64,000 bases of DNA from an uncultured Microbacterium sp. (GCF_945952435.1 NZ_CAMFHZ010000015.1:23723-87722); one strand, 5' to 3'; positions 17,107 through 25,749 are shown, numbered from the stretch's first letter. Notes: generated by a model from the sequence alone, not told the origin. Numbers and translations are program-made.

Positions 17107-18672
17107 TCAGATCCGGCCGAGAGCGGCGAGGAATCGCTTCGTGTACCCGAGCGCGGGGACGGACGGATCCGAGTTGCACGTGTCGGACAGTGCCGTCGAG
17201 GTGCAGGGGACGTCGCGGTCCAGGGACCAGAAGTGGATGCCCGCGAGGCCGTTCTCCCGCGCGAAGGCCGTCATCTCATCGACGTCCTGCAGGGAGAAGC
17301 TCTCGTCGGCGATGTCGTTGCGCGAGATCATCGGCGTGAGCTCGATCCGCGCGAGCGGGATGGACGGATAGGTGTGCCGGAGGTTCGCGACTGCCTGGAT
17401 CGCCGAGGCGCCCATGTTGCAGACCGCGCCGCTCAGCACGCAGGTGCTGCGGGACGCGGGGCCGTAGTCCATGACCATGAGGTTGATCGTGTAGTTGCGC
17501 AGGCCCGACGCGAGCACGGCTTTGACGACGGCGTCGCCCGTCGCGTTCACGCCGCCGAAGCTGCCGTCGGACGCGGCGAGCGTGGCGACGGTGAACGAGA
17601 AGCGCAGGCCGGGGTAGCGGTCCTGCACGGCCGCCGCGGCGGCGACCTGTGCGCCGATCTCGGAGACGGACTGGCCCCGCTCGATGTCGAAGTCGACCCC
17701 CACCAGGTTGTCGCTCGCGTAGCGGTCGATGAAGGTCCGCATGCCCGCAGCGGACGAGCAGGTAAAGCTGCCCGCGGCGCCGCCCGTTCCGATCACGTAG
17801 TCGTACCCCGCCTGATCGAGGCGGTGGACGTTGTCGTCGGCGAACGCCTGTGCGGGCACCCCGGCCCAGTTCTCCGCGCCGCACTCGCCGGTTGCGAACG
17901 CGAGGGTCACGGCGTCGAGTGCGGGCAGGGTCGAGGCCAGCGTCGTCCCGGATCCGACGAGAGGGACCGGGGATCCGTTGACGGCCGTCGTGCCGAGCAC
18001 GTAGCCCGTGCTCCAGAACATGGCCTGCGCGATGTCCTTGTAGGGGCTGAAGAGGAACGCGGGTGCGGATCCGGTCGCCGGCGGGGTCGCGGTCGTCGGG
18101 GCCGGAGTGGGACTCGGGGCCGGAGTGGGGCTCGGGGTGGCGGGCGGCGCGGTGGGTGCGGGCGTGGATCCGTCGCACGACGTGGCGGCCCAGAGCGACG
18201 GCGCGGCGCTCGGCGACCACCAGTTCGGTGTCGACGTGGACACATATCCCTTGCCGTCGAAGAGGACCTTGTCGCCGGTGGTGTAGGCGCGGTCCCCCGC
18301 ATAGGGCTGCCGGAAGGGCGCACAGGCGACGGACGGGGACGCGCTCGGGCTCGGAACGGACGTCGGCGCGGGAGTCGGAGCAGGGGTCGCCGTGGGGACG
18401 GCGCCGTCGCAGGTGGTCTTGGCCCAGTACGAGGGCGCGGCGGTCGGCGACCACCAGTTGGGTGCGAAGGTCGAGACGTAGGCGGTGCCCTGGAAGAGCA
18501 CCTTGTCGCCCTTCTGGTACGCGGGATCGCCCGAATAGGGCTGGCGGAAGTCGGGGCAGGCGCCTGTCTGTGCGGCGACGGCGACGAGGGGCACGGCGAG
18601 CGACGCCGCGGCGATGCCGAGTGCGACGACGAGGGACACGACTCGACGAGAGACGGCGCGCGGCAGGGACAT
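17107..18672 (-). CDS. Secreted GH18 chitinase with two chitin-binding modules
   Basis: A 521-residue secreted enzyme. Residues 1-33 are a signal peptide. Two similar modules follow at about 38-80 and 105-150, each with FRQPY-GD-Y-GDKVLF-G-YVST-PNWWSP; this is the CBM5/12-type chitin-binding fold with exposed Trp. They are separated by Pro/Thr/Ala-rich linkers. The GH18 domain occupies about 190-521. Its catalytic motif DxDxE reads D327-F-D329-I-E331 and the acid Glu is intact; MVMDYG is also present. It resembles the ChiD/ChiC-like GH18 subfamily and should hydrolyse chitin outside the cell. The start ATG at 18672 has a poor Shine-Dalgarno. It is transcribed divergently from the helicase. 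Confidence 0.9.
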   Translation of the reverse strand: MSLPRAVSRRVVSLVVALGIAAASLAVPLVAVAAQTGACPDFRQPYSGDPAYQKGDKVLFQGTAYVSTFAPNWWSPTAAPSYWAKTTCDGAVPTATPAPTPAPTSVPSPSASPSVACAPFRQPYAGDRAYTTGDKVLFDGKGYVSTSTPNWWSPSAAPSLWAATSCDGSTPAPTAPPATPSPTPAPSPTPAPTTATPPATGSAPAFLFSPYKDIAQAMFWSTGYVLGTTAVNGSPVPLVGSGTTLASTLPALDAVTLAFATGECGAENWAGVPAQAFADDNVHRLDQAGYDYVIGTGGAAGSFTCSSAAGMRTFIDRYASDNLVGVDFDIERGQSVSEIGAQVAAAAAVQDRYPGLRFSFTVATLAASDGSFGGVNATGDAVVKAVLASGLRNYTINLMVMDYGPASRSTCVLSGAVCNMGASAIQAVANLRHTYPSIPLARIELTPMISRNDIADESFSLQDVDEMTAFARENGLAGIHFWSLDRDVPCTSTALSDTCNSDPSVPALGYTKRFLAALGRI

Positions 18673-18982
18673 GGACGAACGGTAGCAGCGGCGATGGCGT
18701 TCCGATATACCGCGTGCGAAGTTCCTCGGCGGGCGTCGAGGTGCCTCGGTTAGAATGGGGTGTCGGCTTCGGGCAACCGCGACCTGTTTCTCCGGGACGC
18801 GGCTGTGTGTGAACGTGTGAGCCCCGTGTGGGCGGCCCAGGGCCGATGGTGCGTCGGCGGGACCCCGCCTGACGCGAACACCATCACAGGAATGGCCCCG
18901 GCCGAAGGCCGCCCGGGTATGTCCGCGCCCTCCTCGGGCGACGGGCGCTGTTCTCGTGCGAGAACCAGACAAGGACACCCCG
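18673..18982 (+). promoter_or_regulatory. 310-bp divergent region with a long helicase leader
   Basis: No gene is seen here. A -10-like TTAGAAT lies at 18750-18756 facing the helicase, which would give a leader of about 220 nt. The leader contains small GC hairpins such as CGGCC-GAA-GGCCG (18899-18911). Long structured leaders are common before DEAD-box helicase genes and often underlie cold or autoregulatory control; that role is inferred. A purine-rich AAGGA at 18971-18975 precedes the start. Confidence 0.45.
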
Positions 18983-20926
18983 ATGCCCAAGAACCACAAG
19001 CCCAAGGGCGGTCGCCCCTCGGCGAATTTCGAGCCGCGCTACGCGAAGAAGACCTCGTTCCACGATCGTCATCGCCAGGGACGCCCCGCCCGCGACGGCG
19101 ACGCGCCGCGCGCCCACGACCGGGACAGGACCGATCGCGACCGGGTCGACCGCGGATACGGGCGCGACGCCCGTCCGGCCAGGGACGACCGCCGCGTGGA
19201 CTCCCGTCCCGGCAGTCGCTCGCCCGGACACCGCGGGTACCGCGCAGAGTCCGCGGGGGCCGAGCGGGATCCGAAGCGTCGCTGGTCCGCACAGGAGCGC
19301 GCGGGTCGTGACGAGGCCCGTCCGATCCGCGGTCGCGCCGAGTCGGGTCGGGTCGACGCCCCGCACCGCCGGGACGACCGGTCGGACCGCCCCCGGTTCG
19401 ACCGGGACGACCGTGCGCGTCGGGATGACCGTCCGCGATACGGCCGTGACGACCGTGCGCGTCGCGACGACCGTCCGCGGTATGACCGTGACGACCGTGC
19501 GCGTCGGGAGGACCGGTCGCACCGCGCCGACCGCCCCCATCGGGACGACCGGCCCCGATTCGATCGCGACGACCGCCCGCGTCGGGACGACCGCCCGCGT
19601 CGCGACGACCGCTCCTCCCGCCCGGCCAGGGACGACTGGAGCCGCGGCAGTGACCGGACCCCTCGCCCCGAGCAGACCGAGGACGTCGTCCACGAGCGCC
19701 TCGTCGCGCAGACCGTCGAGGCCGAAGCCGTGGCCGACGTCACTTTCGCGGATCTGGGTCTCGGCTCCAACATCGTCGAGGTCCTCGGCAACATGGGCGC
19801 GCAGAGCCCCTTCCCGATCCAGGCCGCCTCGATCCCGGCCGTACTCGAGGGCCGCGACGTGCTCGCTCGCGGGCGCACCGGATCCGGAAAGACGATCGCT
19901 TTCGGGGCGCCGCTCGTCGAGAGCATCCTGCTCTCGCAGAAGGGCAAGAAGCGCGAGTTCGGGCGGTCGCCGCGCGCGATCATCCTCGCGCCGACGCGCG
20001 AGCTGGCGCTGCAGATCGACCGCACCGTGCAGCCGATCGCCCGCAGCGTCGGCCTGTTCACCACCCAGATCTACGGGGGCGTCCCCCAGGCCCGCCAGGT
20101 CGGAGCGCTCAAGAAGGGCGTCGACATCGTGATCGGCACCCCGGGGCGCATCGAGGATCTGATCGCGCAGGGCAAGCTCGACCTCTCCGATGTGCGCGTC
20201 GCCGTGCTCGACGAGGCGGATCACATGTGCGAGCTCGGTTTCGTCGAGCCCGTCCAGCGGATCCTGCGAGCGACGGGGGAGGGGAGCCAGAAACTGCTGT
20301 TCTCCGCCACGCTCGATCGTGAGGTCGCCGCGCTCGTGGACGAGTTCCTCGTCGACCCCGCCGTGTTCGAGGTCGCGGGGGAGACCCAGGACTCCGGCAC
20401 GATCGAACACCGGGTGCTCGTGATCGAGCACCGCGACAAGGCCGAGATCCTGCGCTCGCTCGTCGATCGCGACGGCCGCACGCTCGTCTTCGCCCGGACT
20501 CGCGCGTATGCCGAGATGCTCGCGGAGCAGTTCGAGGATGCCGGTATCCCCGCCGTCTCGCTGCACGGCGATCTGAACCAGGCGAAGCGCACCCGCAATC
20601 TGCAGAAGCTGACCTCGGGGCGGGTCAACGTGCTGGTCGCCACCGATGTGGCGGCGCGAGGCATCCACGTCGACGACATCGACCTCGTGGTCCAGGCCGA
20701 CGCCCCCGACGAGTACAAGACGTATCTGCACCGCGCCGGCCGCACCGGGCGTGCGGGCAACGCCGGTCGCGTCGTCACGCTCATCACGCGTCCGCGCAGC
20801 CGCCGCATGTCGGAGCTGCTGGATCGGGCGGAGATCGACGCCCCCTTCGAGCAGGCGCGTCCCGGCGACGACCTCGTCGAGGAGATCGCGGGACGCATGC
20901 CGACGGAGGCGGACCTGACGTCCTGA
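18983..20926 (+). CDS. DEAD-box ATP-dependent RNA helicase with Arg/Asp-rich N-terminus
   Basis: A 647-residue protein. The first 235 residues are extremely rich in Arg and Asp, with imperfect repeats of DDRARRDDRPRY type between about 130 and 205, and are probably a disordered RNA-binding tail. The helicase core begins near 250: FADLGLGSNIVEVL with the Q motif PFPIQAAS, Walker A ARGRTGSGKT, PTRELALQI, GTPGRI, VLDEADHM, SATLD, then RecA2 motifs VFARTRAYAEML, VATDVAARGIHV and HRAGRTGRAG. It should remodel RNA duplexes in ribosome assembly or mRNA decay. Most bacterial DEAD proteins carry the basic tail at the C-terminus; here it is at the N-terminus, as in some actinobacterial relatives. Start: ATG at 18983. 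Confidence 0.93.
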   Translation: MPKNHKPKGGRPSANFEPRYAKKTSFHDRHRQGRPARDGDAPRAHDRDRTDRDRVDRGYGRDARPARDDRRVDSRPGSRSPGHRGYRAESAGAERDPKRRWSAQERAGRDEARPIRGRAESGRVDAPHRRDDRSDRPRFDRDDRARRDDRPRYGRDDRARRDDRPRYDRDDRARREDRSHRADRPHRDDRPRFDRDDRPRRDDRPRRDDRSSRPARDDWSRGSDRTPRPEQTEDVVHERLVAQTVEAEAVADVTFADLGLGSNIVEVLGNMGAQSPFPIQAASIPAVLEGRDVLARGRTGSGKTIAFGAPLVESILLSQKGKKREFGRSPRAIILAPTRELALQIDRTVQPIARSVGLFTTQIYGGVPQARQVGALKKGVDIVIGTPGRIEDLIAQGKLDLSDVRVAVLDEADHMCELGFVEPVQRILRATGEGSQKLLFSATLDREVAALVDEFLVDPAVFEVAGETQDSGTIEHRVLVIEHRDKAEILRSLVDRDGRTLVFARTRAYAEMLAEQFEDAGIPAVSLHGDLNQAKRTRNLQKLTSGRVNVLVATDVAARGIHVDDIDLVVQADAPDEYKTYLHRAGRTGRAGNAGRVVTLITRPRSRRMSELLDRAEIDAPFEQARPGDDLVEEIAGRMPTEADLTS

Positions 20927-20946
20927 CCGGCTCCATCCGGTTCTGC

Positions 20947-20986
20947 GGAGGGCTCGGAGGCGACGACACGTCGCTCCGGGCCCTCC
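20947..20986 (+). terminator. Strong terminator-like hairpin after the helicase gene
   Basis: GGAGGGC (20947-20953) pairs with GCCCTCC (20980-20986), and the inner arms GCGACG/CGTCGC around ACA extend the stem to nearly the whole 40 nt. There is no T-run. Confidence 0.6.
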
Positions 20987-21070
20987 CGTCGTGGAACCGG
21001 CGGTGACCGCGCGGAGGCCGGGCAAGCGCGGGGCGCGGGCAGCCAGCGACGGAAGGACGCGCCTGAGAAT

Positions 21071-21214
21071 CGGGTAAAAAATTATTGTGCATCCGGGTCA
21101 AACTCGGAAACCTCCCAGCCGGGGTGATGCAGGATCGTTACCTTGTGCGCGCCACCCGAGGCGCCAGCGCCGCTTCCCGAGCGGTGCCCCGGACTCAAGG
21201 ATCGTTACTTCTTC
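21071..21214 (+). promoter_or_regulatory. Leader of the lysozyme-like gene with an 11-bp direct repeat
   Basis: An AT-rich stretch (AAAAAATTATTGTG) near 21076 is followed by a leader of over 100 nt. The 11-mer AGGATCGTTAC occurs at 21131-21141 and again at 21198-21208, just before the start. No normal Shine-Dalgarno spacing is seen. Cell-wall hydrolase genes in actinobacteria are often under c-di-AMP (ydaO) riboswitches; I see only partial resemblance (CAGCCGGGGTGA) and do not claim one. Confidence 0.4.
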
Positions 21215-22078
21215 ATGTCGAAAACCCCGCTTTCCCGTCAGACCCCGCTTTTCCGCTCGGCCCGTAGCAAGACCATCGCCTTCGTCGGAGCCGCCGCCGT
21301 TCTCGGCGCGGTCGCCGTAGGAGGCGCCGCCCTCCTTGCCCCCGCGACGGCTGCCGCCGAACCCGCGGCGGCGGCCGAAAGCGCCGTGAACGCCGTCAAC
21401 GAACGTGCCCAGGTGCGCGCCTCCCTCGACACGGCGACGACCGCGATGGTCGACGCGGCGGCGGTCAACGCCGACGTCAAGGCCTCCGGCCTCGACCTCG
21501 GCCAGGGCCGAAAGTTCGTCGACACGACCGGCCTGCGCTCCGCGCACGACGTGCTCGCCTCCCATGCCTCCGACAACGCGGCCCCGCACACGACGCTCGC
21601 GGTCGTCGTCGCGTCCTACTCGGAGCGCGTCGAGTCCGAGGTGAGCGAGGTGCGTACCAACCTCGACAACGCGGTCGCCGCGAAGCAGGCCGCGGACGCC
21701 GCTGCCGCCAAGGCCGCCGAGGAAGCGGCGGCAGCCGCGCAGGCCGCTGCCGACGCCCAGGCCGCCGCCAACACCCCCGACGGCGCGCGCAACGCCGCCC
21801 GGCAGCTGATGTCGAGCCAGTACGGCTGGGGCGACGACCAGTTCCAGTGCCTGGACTCGCTGTGGACCAAGGAATCGGGCTGGGACTACCAGGCGTACAA
21901 CCCGTCCGGCGCGACCGGCATCCCGCAGGCGTTGCCCGGCGACAAGATGGCCACCATCGCCGACGATTGGGCGACCAACGCGGTCACCCAGATCACCTGG
22001 GGCCTCGGCTACATCTCCAGCGTCTACGGCACCCCGTGCTCGGCGTGGGGTCACTCCCAGGCGACCAACTGGTATTGA
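21215..22078 (+). CDS. Secreted lysozyme-like/transglycosylase-type protein
   Basis: A 287-residue exported protein. A signal or anchor segment occupies about 15-48 (KTIAFVGAAAVLGAVAVGGAALL, then an Ala-rich cleavage region). Residues 50-135 are helical, followed by an Ala/Lys/Glu-rich coiled coil at about 150-190. The C-terminal 95 residues, starting NAARQLMSSQYGWG, include LWTKESGWDYQAYNPSGATGIPQ, in which the Glu of KESGW is the likely catalytic acid of the lytic transglycosylase/lysozyme fold, and end in GTPCSAWGHSQATNWY. Such proteins cut peptidoglycan during growth or resuscitation. The ATG at 21215 is chosen because the signal peptide follows; Shine-Dalgarno AAGGA is unusually far upstream (about 14 nt). 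Confidence 0.8.
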   Translation: MSKTPLSRQTPLFRSARSKTIAFVGAAAVLGAVAVGGAALLAPATAAAEPAAAAESAVNAVNERAQVRASLDTATTAMVDAAAVNADVKASGLDLGQGRKFVDTTGLRSAHDVLASHASDNAAPHTTLAVVVASYSERVESEVSEVRTNLDNAVAAKQAADAAAAKAAEEAAAAAQAAADAQAAANTPDGARNAARQLMSSQYGWGDDQFQCLDSLWTKESGWDYQAYNPSGATGIPQALPGDKMATIADDWATNAVTQITWGLGYISSVYGTPCSAWGHSQATNWY

Positions 22079-22166
22079 TCCACGATCGCCTCTTCGTGGG
22101 TTCGTGGACTCGTGGGCTCGAGACTGAGGCTTCCGTCGCAGAACAGACGCTTCGGAGCAGCGTGCT

Positions 22167-23276
22167 TCAGAACAGCGTCGGGGTCGGTGCGGGCGCTCGT
22201 CGCGCGCCGACCCTCGACGGCGCGATGCGTTCCCCCGCGGGCTGCTCGAACAGCCACAACGGCTGCGTGCCGACCGGTTCCGGTTCGGAGAACGAGCGCC
22301 GCCGGGGACGGTCCGCGGAGTGCCGCGCCTCCAATCCGTGCATGCGGATGAGCGGTTTCACCCTGCGCCCGAGCCAGGTGCGATAGTCCTTCGGCGCCTC
22401 GGAAGCCCCACCCGGATAGAGAGCGCGATAGGAGCTCAACAGATCCGGGCGATGCTGCGAGAGCCACTGCAGGAACCAGGCCTTGACGCCGGCACGCAGG
22501 TGCAGGGCGCCGTAGATGACGTGGTCGGCTCCGGCCTCCCTGATGCGGCGCAGTGCGCGGTCGATCGCGTCCACCGAGTCGGTGAGGTGGGGCAGGATCG
22601 GCATGAGGAATACGCCCACGCGGAACCCCGCATCGCTGAGCGCCCGCACGGTGTCGAGGCGGGCCTGCGTGGTGGGTGCGCCGTGTTCGATCGCCTCACG
22701 CAGCGTCTCGTCGAACATCGCGATCGACAACTGCACGTCGACGGGGACCTGTGTCGCCGCATCGACGAGCGCCGGGATGTCGCGGCGGATCAGCGTGCCC
22801 TTCGTGAGCACCGAGAACGGGGTGCCCGACTCCGCCAACGCCGCGAGGATCCCCGGCATGAGGCGATAGCGCCCCTCGGCCCGCTGGTACGGATCGGTGT
22901 TGGTGCCGAGCGCCACGGTCTCGTGCTTCCAGGATCCGCGTCGCAGTTCCTTCTCGAGCGTCTCGACGACGTTGACCTTCACCACGATCTGCGAGTCGAA
23001 GTCGCGTCCGGCGTCCAGGTCGAGATACGTGTGCGTGCCCCGGGCAAAGCAGTACACACAGGCATGGCTGCATCCGCGGTAGGGATTGATCGTCCACTGG
23101 AACGGCATCCGGGAGCTGCCCGGCACGTGGTTCAGGGCGGACTTCGCGAGCACCTCGTGGAAGGTCATCCCCGCGAACTCCGGCGTCGTCACCGTGCGGA
23201 GGAATCCCGTGCGGTTCTCCATGCCGGGGAGCGCTTCGGAGTCGGTCTCGTCGATCCTCTGCCCTTGCCATCTCAT
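22167..23276 (-). CDS. Rv2578c-family radical SAM protein
   Basis: The 369-residue protein matches the Rv2578c family: MRWQGQ start, PGMENRTGFLRTV, FHEVLAKSALNHVPG, then the radical SAM cluster motif CSHACVYCFAR (CxxxCxxC) near residue 72. GTNTDPYQRAEGRYRLMPGI and the SVLTKGTLIRRD segment are strongly conserved in this group, which is related to spore photoproduct lyase-like radical SAM enzymes. The reaction is unknown; a DNA repair or nucleic-acid role is suspected. The start is either ATG 23276 or ATG 23282; I prefer the former because the family begins MRW. A LexA-box-like dyad lies immediately upstream. The C-terminal 50 residues are Arg/Pro-rich. Confidence 0.87.
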   Translation of the reverse strand: MRWQGQRIDETDSEALPGMENRTGFLRTVTTPEFAGMTFHEVLAKSALNHVPGSSRMPFQWTINPYRGCSHACVYCFARGTHTYLDLDAGRDFDSQIVVKVNVVETLEKELRRGSWKHETVALGTNTDPYQRAEGRYRLMPGILAALAESGTPFSVLTKGTLIRRDIPALVDAATQVPVDVQLSIAMFDETLREAIEHGAPTTQARLDTVRALSDAGFRVGVFLMPILPHLTDSVDAIDRALRRIREAGADHVIYGALHLRAGVKAWFLQWLSQHRPDLLSSYRALYPGGASEAPKDYRTWLGRRVKPLIRMHGLEARHSADRPRRRSFSEPEPVGTQPLWLFEQPAGERIAPSRVGARRAPAPTPTLF

Positions 23277-23284
23277 GCCCATAT

Positions 23285-23334
23285 TCGAACATAAGGACGA
23301 TCTTGAGTCAAGAGATAATCGTCGAAAGCTTCGA
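23285..23334. promoter_or_regulatory. Divergent promoter region with SOS-box-like dyad and two palindromes
   Basis: TCGAAC-ATAA-GGACGA (23285-23300) matches the actinobacterial LexA box TCGAAC-N4-GTTCGA at 10 of 12 fixed positions (a perfect left half, 4 of 6 in the right half). Next to it are a palindrome TCTTGAGTCAAGA (23301-23313) and TCGAA-AGC-TTCGA (23322-23334). They lie between the radical SAM gene and the divergent carboxypeptidase gene. From memory, Rv2578c of M. tuberculosis is a DNA-damage-induced gene, which would agree. Confidence 0.5.
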
Positions 23335-23373
23335 ATGACTCCGACGTCCAGGTTCGCCGGGGAGAATGGAGGC

Positions 23374-24336
23374 GTGGCAGACCCGAACCAGCCCGCGGAA
23401 CGTCGTGGCATGGACCCGCGACTGCGGTTCCGTCTGTCGTTGACGATCGGTCTCGCGGTCGCGCTCGCCGGAGCGCTCTGGGCGCTCGCCGACGGGTCGG
23501 CGTCGTCTCGATCCGTGGCCGATCCGGTCACGGTGAAGAGCGCGTCGACCATCGCGATGCCGCCCACGGCGAAGAGTCTCCCTGCGGTCTCGCTGCGCAC
23601 CGTCGCCGTCGCGGATCCCTGCGGCCAGGCGGCGGTGAAGGAGGCCCTGGCGTCCGGCGGGGACGACGCGGTCGTCGCGGCCTTCGGCGGAGGTGCCGCT
23701 TTCCGGGCCGCGGTGGCCACGGGCAACGCGCCGTGCATCGACCTCGGGGACCCGGTCCGGGACTGGCTCGTCGTGAACAAGACACGTCCGCTGAACCCGC
23801 TCGCCTACGCCCCTGCGTCGCTCTCGGAACCCTCGCTCGTGGTCGACGACACCGCCGGTCCGCTCCGGACCGACGTGGCGCAGGCGCTCGACGCGCTGTC
23901 TGCCGGGGCCGACGCGGCCGGCGTGGGCACGATCGCGCTCGGCAGTGGCTACCGCTCCTACGACACCCAGGTGCAGACCTACTCCGGGCAGGTCGCGACC
24001 TACGGCCAGGCAAAGGGCGATGCGCTCTCGGCCCGTCCGGGCCACAGCGAGCATCAGACCGGGATGGCGGCCGACGTGATCTCGTGCGGCGGAGGCTGCG
24101 GAACGATCGACTCCTTCGGCGGCACGCCCGCCGGGGCCTGGGTCGCCGAGAACGGGTGGCGCTACGGCTTCATCGTCCGCTACGTCGCCGGGCAGACGCC
24201 CATCACCGGCTACGACGCCGAGCCGTGGCATCTGCGCTTCATCGGCGTGCCGCTGGCGACCGCGTACCACGACGGCGGCTTCGCGACCCTGGAGCAGTTC
24301 TTCGGCCTGCCCGCCGCTCCCGCCTACCCGGGGTGA
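23374..24336 (+). CDS. VanY-type D-alanyl-D-alanine carboxypeptidase
   Basis: The 320-residue protein has an N-terminal membrane anchor or signal (about residues 20-45, LSLTIGLAVALAGALWALA), an extracytoplasmic linker domain with two Cys, and a C-terminal VanY/M15B peptidase. Zinc-site motifs are GSGYRSYDTQ, RPGHSEHQTGMAADV (HxxxxxxD) and EPWHLRF (third ligand His with preceding Glu). It should trim the terminal D-Ala of peptidoglycan stem peptides outside the membrane. I chose the GTG at 23374, preceded by GGAG nine bases away; the ATG at 23410 would also keep the anchor. No partner van genes are present, so resistance is not implied. Confidence 0.85.
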   Translation: MADPNQPAERRGMDPRLRFRLSLTIGLAVALAGALWALADGSASSRSVADPVTVKSASTIAMPPTAKSLPAVSLRTVAVADPCGQAAVKEALASGGDDAVVAAFGGGAAFRAAVATGNAPCIDLGDPVRDWLVVNKTRPLNPLAYAPASLSEPSLVVDDTAGPLRTDVAQALDALSAGADAAGVGTIALGSGYRSYDTQVQTYSGQVATYGQAKGDALSARPGHSEHQTGMAADVISCGGGCGTIDSFGGTPAGAWVAENGWRYGFIVRYVAGQTPITGYDAEPWHLRFIGVPLATAYHDGGFATLEQFFGLPAAPAYPG

Positions 24337-24381
24337 CCTGCGGATCGACGCACACGGGCGGCTGGACACTCCCCACAATCG

Positions 24382-24416
24382 TGACACCGAGTGTCATCCA
24401 GCCCGGAATGCATTCC
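24382..24416. promoter_or_regulatory. Two adjacent dyads upstream of the acyl-CoA dehydrogenase gene
   Basis: TGACAC-CGA-GTGTCA (24382-24396) and the perfect palindrome GGAATGCATTCC (24405-24416) lie 80-110 bp upstream of the start. They are plausible operators for a TetR- or GntR-type regulator of fatty-acid degradation, which is not encoded nearby. A -10-like TAGGAT follows at 24451-24456. Confidence 0.45.
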
Positions 24417-24494
24417 CACAAACGGGGCCAGGATCCGCGGAATCGCGCATAGGATCGCGAGTGCGAAGACGCACACGATTTCGAAGGAGCGCGC

Positions 24495-25658
24495 ATGGAA
24501 CGCGACATCTACGACGAGGACCACGAGGCCTTCCGCGACCTCGTCAAGGACTTCATCAAGCGCCACGTCACGAACGAGGCGATCGAGCGCTGGGACGCCG
24601 CCGGTGAGATCGACCGGGAGACCATGCTCGCCGCGGGCGAGGCCGGCATCATCGGCCTGTCCGTCCCGGAGGAGTTCGGCGGGGCGGGCATGCTGCAGGA
24701 CTACCGCTTCCGCTCGATCGTGAACGAGGAGGTCATCGCGGCCGGTGCGGGCTCGCTCGCCGGTGCCTTCGGGATCCAGGACGACCTCGCCGTGCCGTAC
24801 CTGGTGCACATGGGGACGCAGGAGCAGAAGGAGAAGTGGCTGCCGCGCATGGCCACCGGTGAGATCCTCGGCGCGCTCGCGATGACGGATCCCGGAGCGG
24901 GCAGCGATCTGCGCGGCATCAAAACGAATGCCAAGAAGGTCGACGGCGGGTACGTCCTCAACGGCGCGAAGACGTTCATCTCCTCCGGCAAGACCGCGGA
25001 CATCGTGGTGACGTTCGTGAAGACCGGCGAGGGCAACCGTCCCGACGCGTTCAGCCTGCTGATCGTCGAGAACGGCATGGAGGGCTTCGAGCACGGCAAG
25101 AAGCTCAGCAAGATGGGCTTCCACGGCTGGGACACGGCGGAGCTGAGCTTCAGCGACGTCTTCATCCCCGAGGAGAACCTCATCGGCGGCAAGGAGGGGC
25201 TCGGCTTCGTCCAGCTCATGATGAACCTGCCGCTCGAGCGCCTCTCGATCGCGGTCGCCGCAGCCGCGGCGGCGCAGGCCGCGCTGGACTGGACCGTGGC
25301 GTACACGAAGGAGCGCGAAGCGTTCGGCGAGCGGATCATCGACTTCCAGAACACGCGGTTCCGGGTAGCCGACATGGCGACCGCAGTCGACGCGCTCTGG
25401 GCCTACGTGGATCGCGGCCTGAAGGCCTACGCGGCCAGCAAGCTGACGGCGGAGGAGGCCGCACAGCTGAAGTTCTGGGCCACCGAGCGCGAGTGGGAGG
25501 TGCTCGACACGGGCGTGCAGCTGCACGGCGGCTACGGCTACATCACCGAGTACCCCATCGCCCGCGCCTTCCTCGACGCCCGCGTGCACCGCATCTACGG
25601 CGGCACGAACGAGATCATGCGCGAGCTCGTCGGTCGCAAGATCGCGGGCAAGCGCTGA
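24495..25658 (+). CDS. Acyl-CoA dehydrogenase, long-chain type
   Basis: The 387-residue flavoprotein has the standard three-domain family layout. Motifs: GIIGLSVPEEFGGAGM near 50, ALAMTDPGAGSDLRG near 130 (FAD contact), FISSGKTADIVV, FHGWDTAELSF, and REAFGERIIDFQNTRF. The position that holds the catalytic Glu in medium-chain enzymes is Gly here (RIYGGTNEIM). The Glu of NLPLERLS (E248) is placed as in long-chain and isovaleryl-type enzymes, so a long- or branched-chain substrate is likely. It would perform the first oxidation of beta-oxidation. Good Shine-Dalgarno GAAGGAG. A hairpin terminator follows, so it is monocistronic. Confidence 0.93.
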   Translation: MERDIYDEDHEAFRDLVKDFIKRHVTNEAIERWDAAGEIDRETMLAAGEAGIIGLSVPEEFGGAGMLQDYRFRSIVNEEVIAAGAGSLAGAFGIQDDLAVPYLVHMGTQEQKEKWLPRMATGEILGALAMTDPGAGSDLRGIKTNAKKVDGGYVLNGAKTFISSGKTADIVVTFVKTGEGNRPDAFSLLIVENGMEGFEHGKKLSKMGFHGWDTAELSFSDVFIPEENLIGGKEGLGFVQLMMNLPLERLSIAVAAAAAAQAALDWTVAYTKEREAFGERIIDFQNTRFRVADMATAVDALWAYVDRGLKAYAASKLTAEEAAQLKFWATEREWEVLDTGVQLHGGYGYITEYPIARAFLDARVHRIYGGTNEIMRELVGRKIAGKR

Positions 25659-25678
25659 CCCGCTGACGGCTCTCTCTC

Positions 25679-25712
25679 GGACGCCCTCGGATCCTCGGAT
25701 CCGGGGGCGTCC
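25679..25712 (+). terminator. Terminator-like hairpin after acyl-CoA dehydrogenase
   Basis: GGACGCCC (25679-25686) and GGGCGTCC (25705-25712) form an 8-bp stem, with an inner repeat of GGATCC in the loop. Confidence 0.6.
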
Positions 25713-25749
25713 GTCGTGCGGCGGCGACGCGCTTGGATAAGTCTTGGTA

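Noticed and set aside
21100..21141. ydaO (c-di-AMP) riboswitch before the lysozyme-like gene
   Set aside because: Only short fragments resemble the class. The conserved 3' part that I would expect is not seen, so I left it as an unnamed leader.
23374..24336. Vancomycin-resistance locus because of the VanY-type enzyme
   Set aside because: There is no vanH, vanA/B, vanX or two-component system nearby. VanY-like carboxypeptidases are ordinary wall enzymes.
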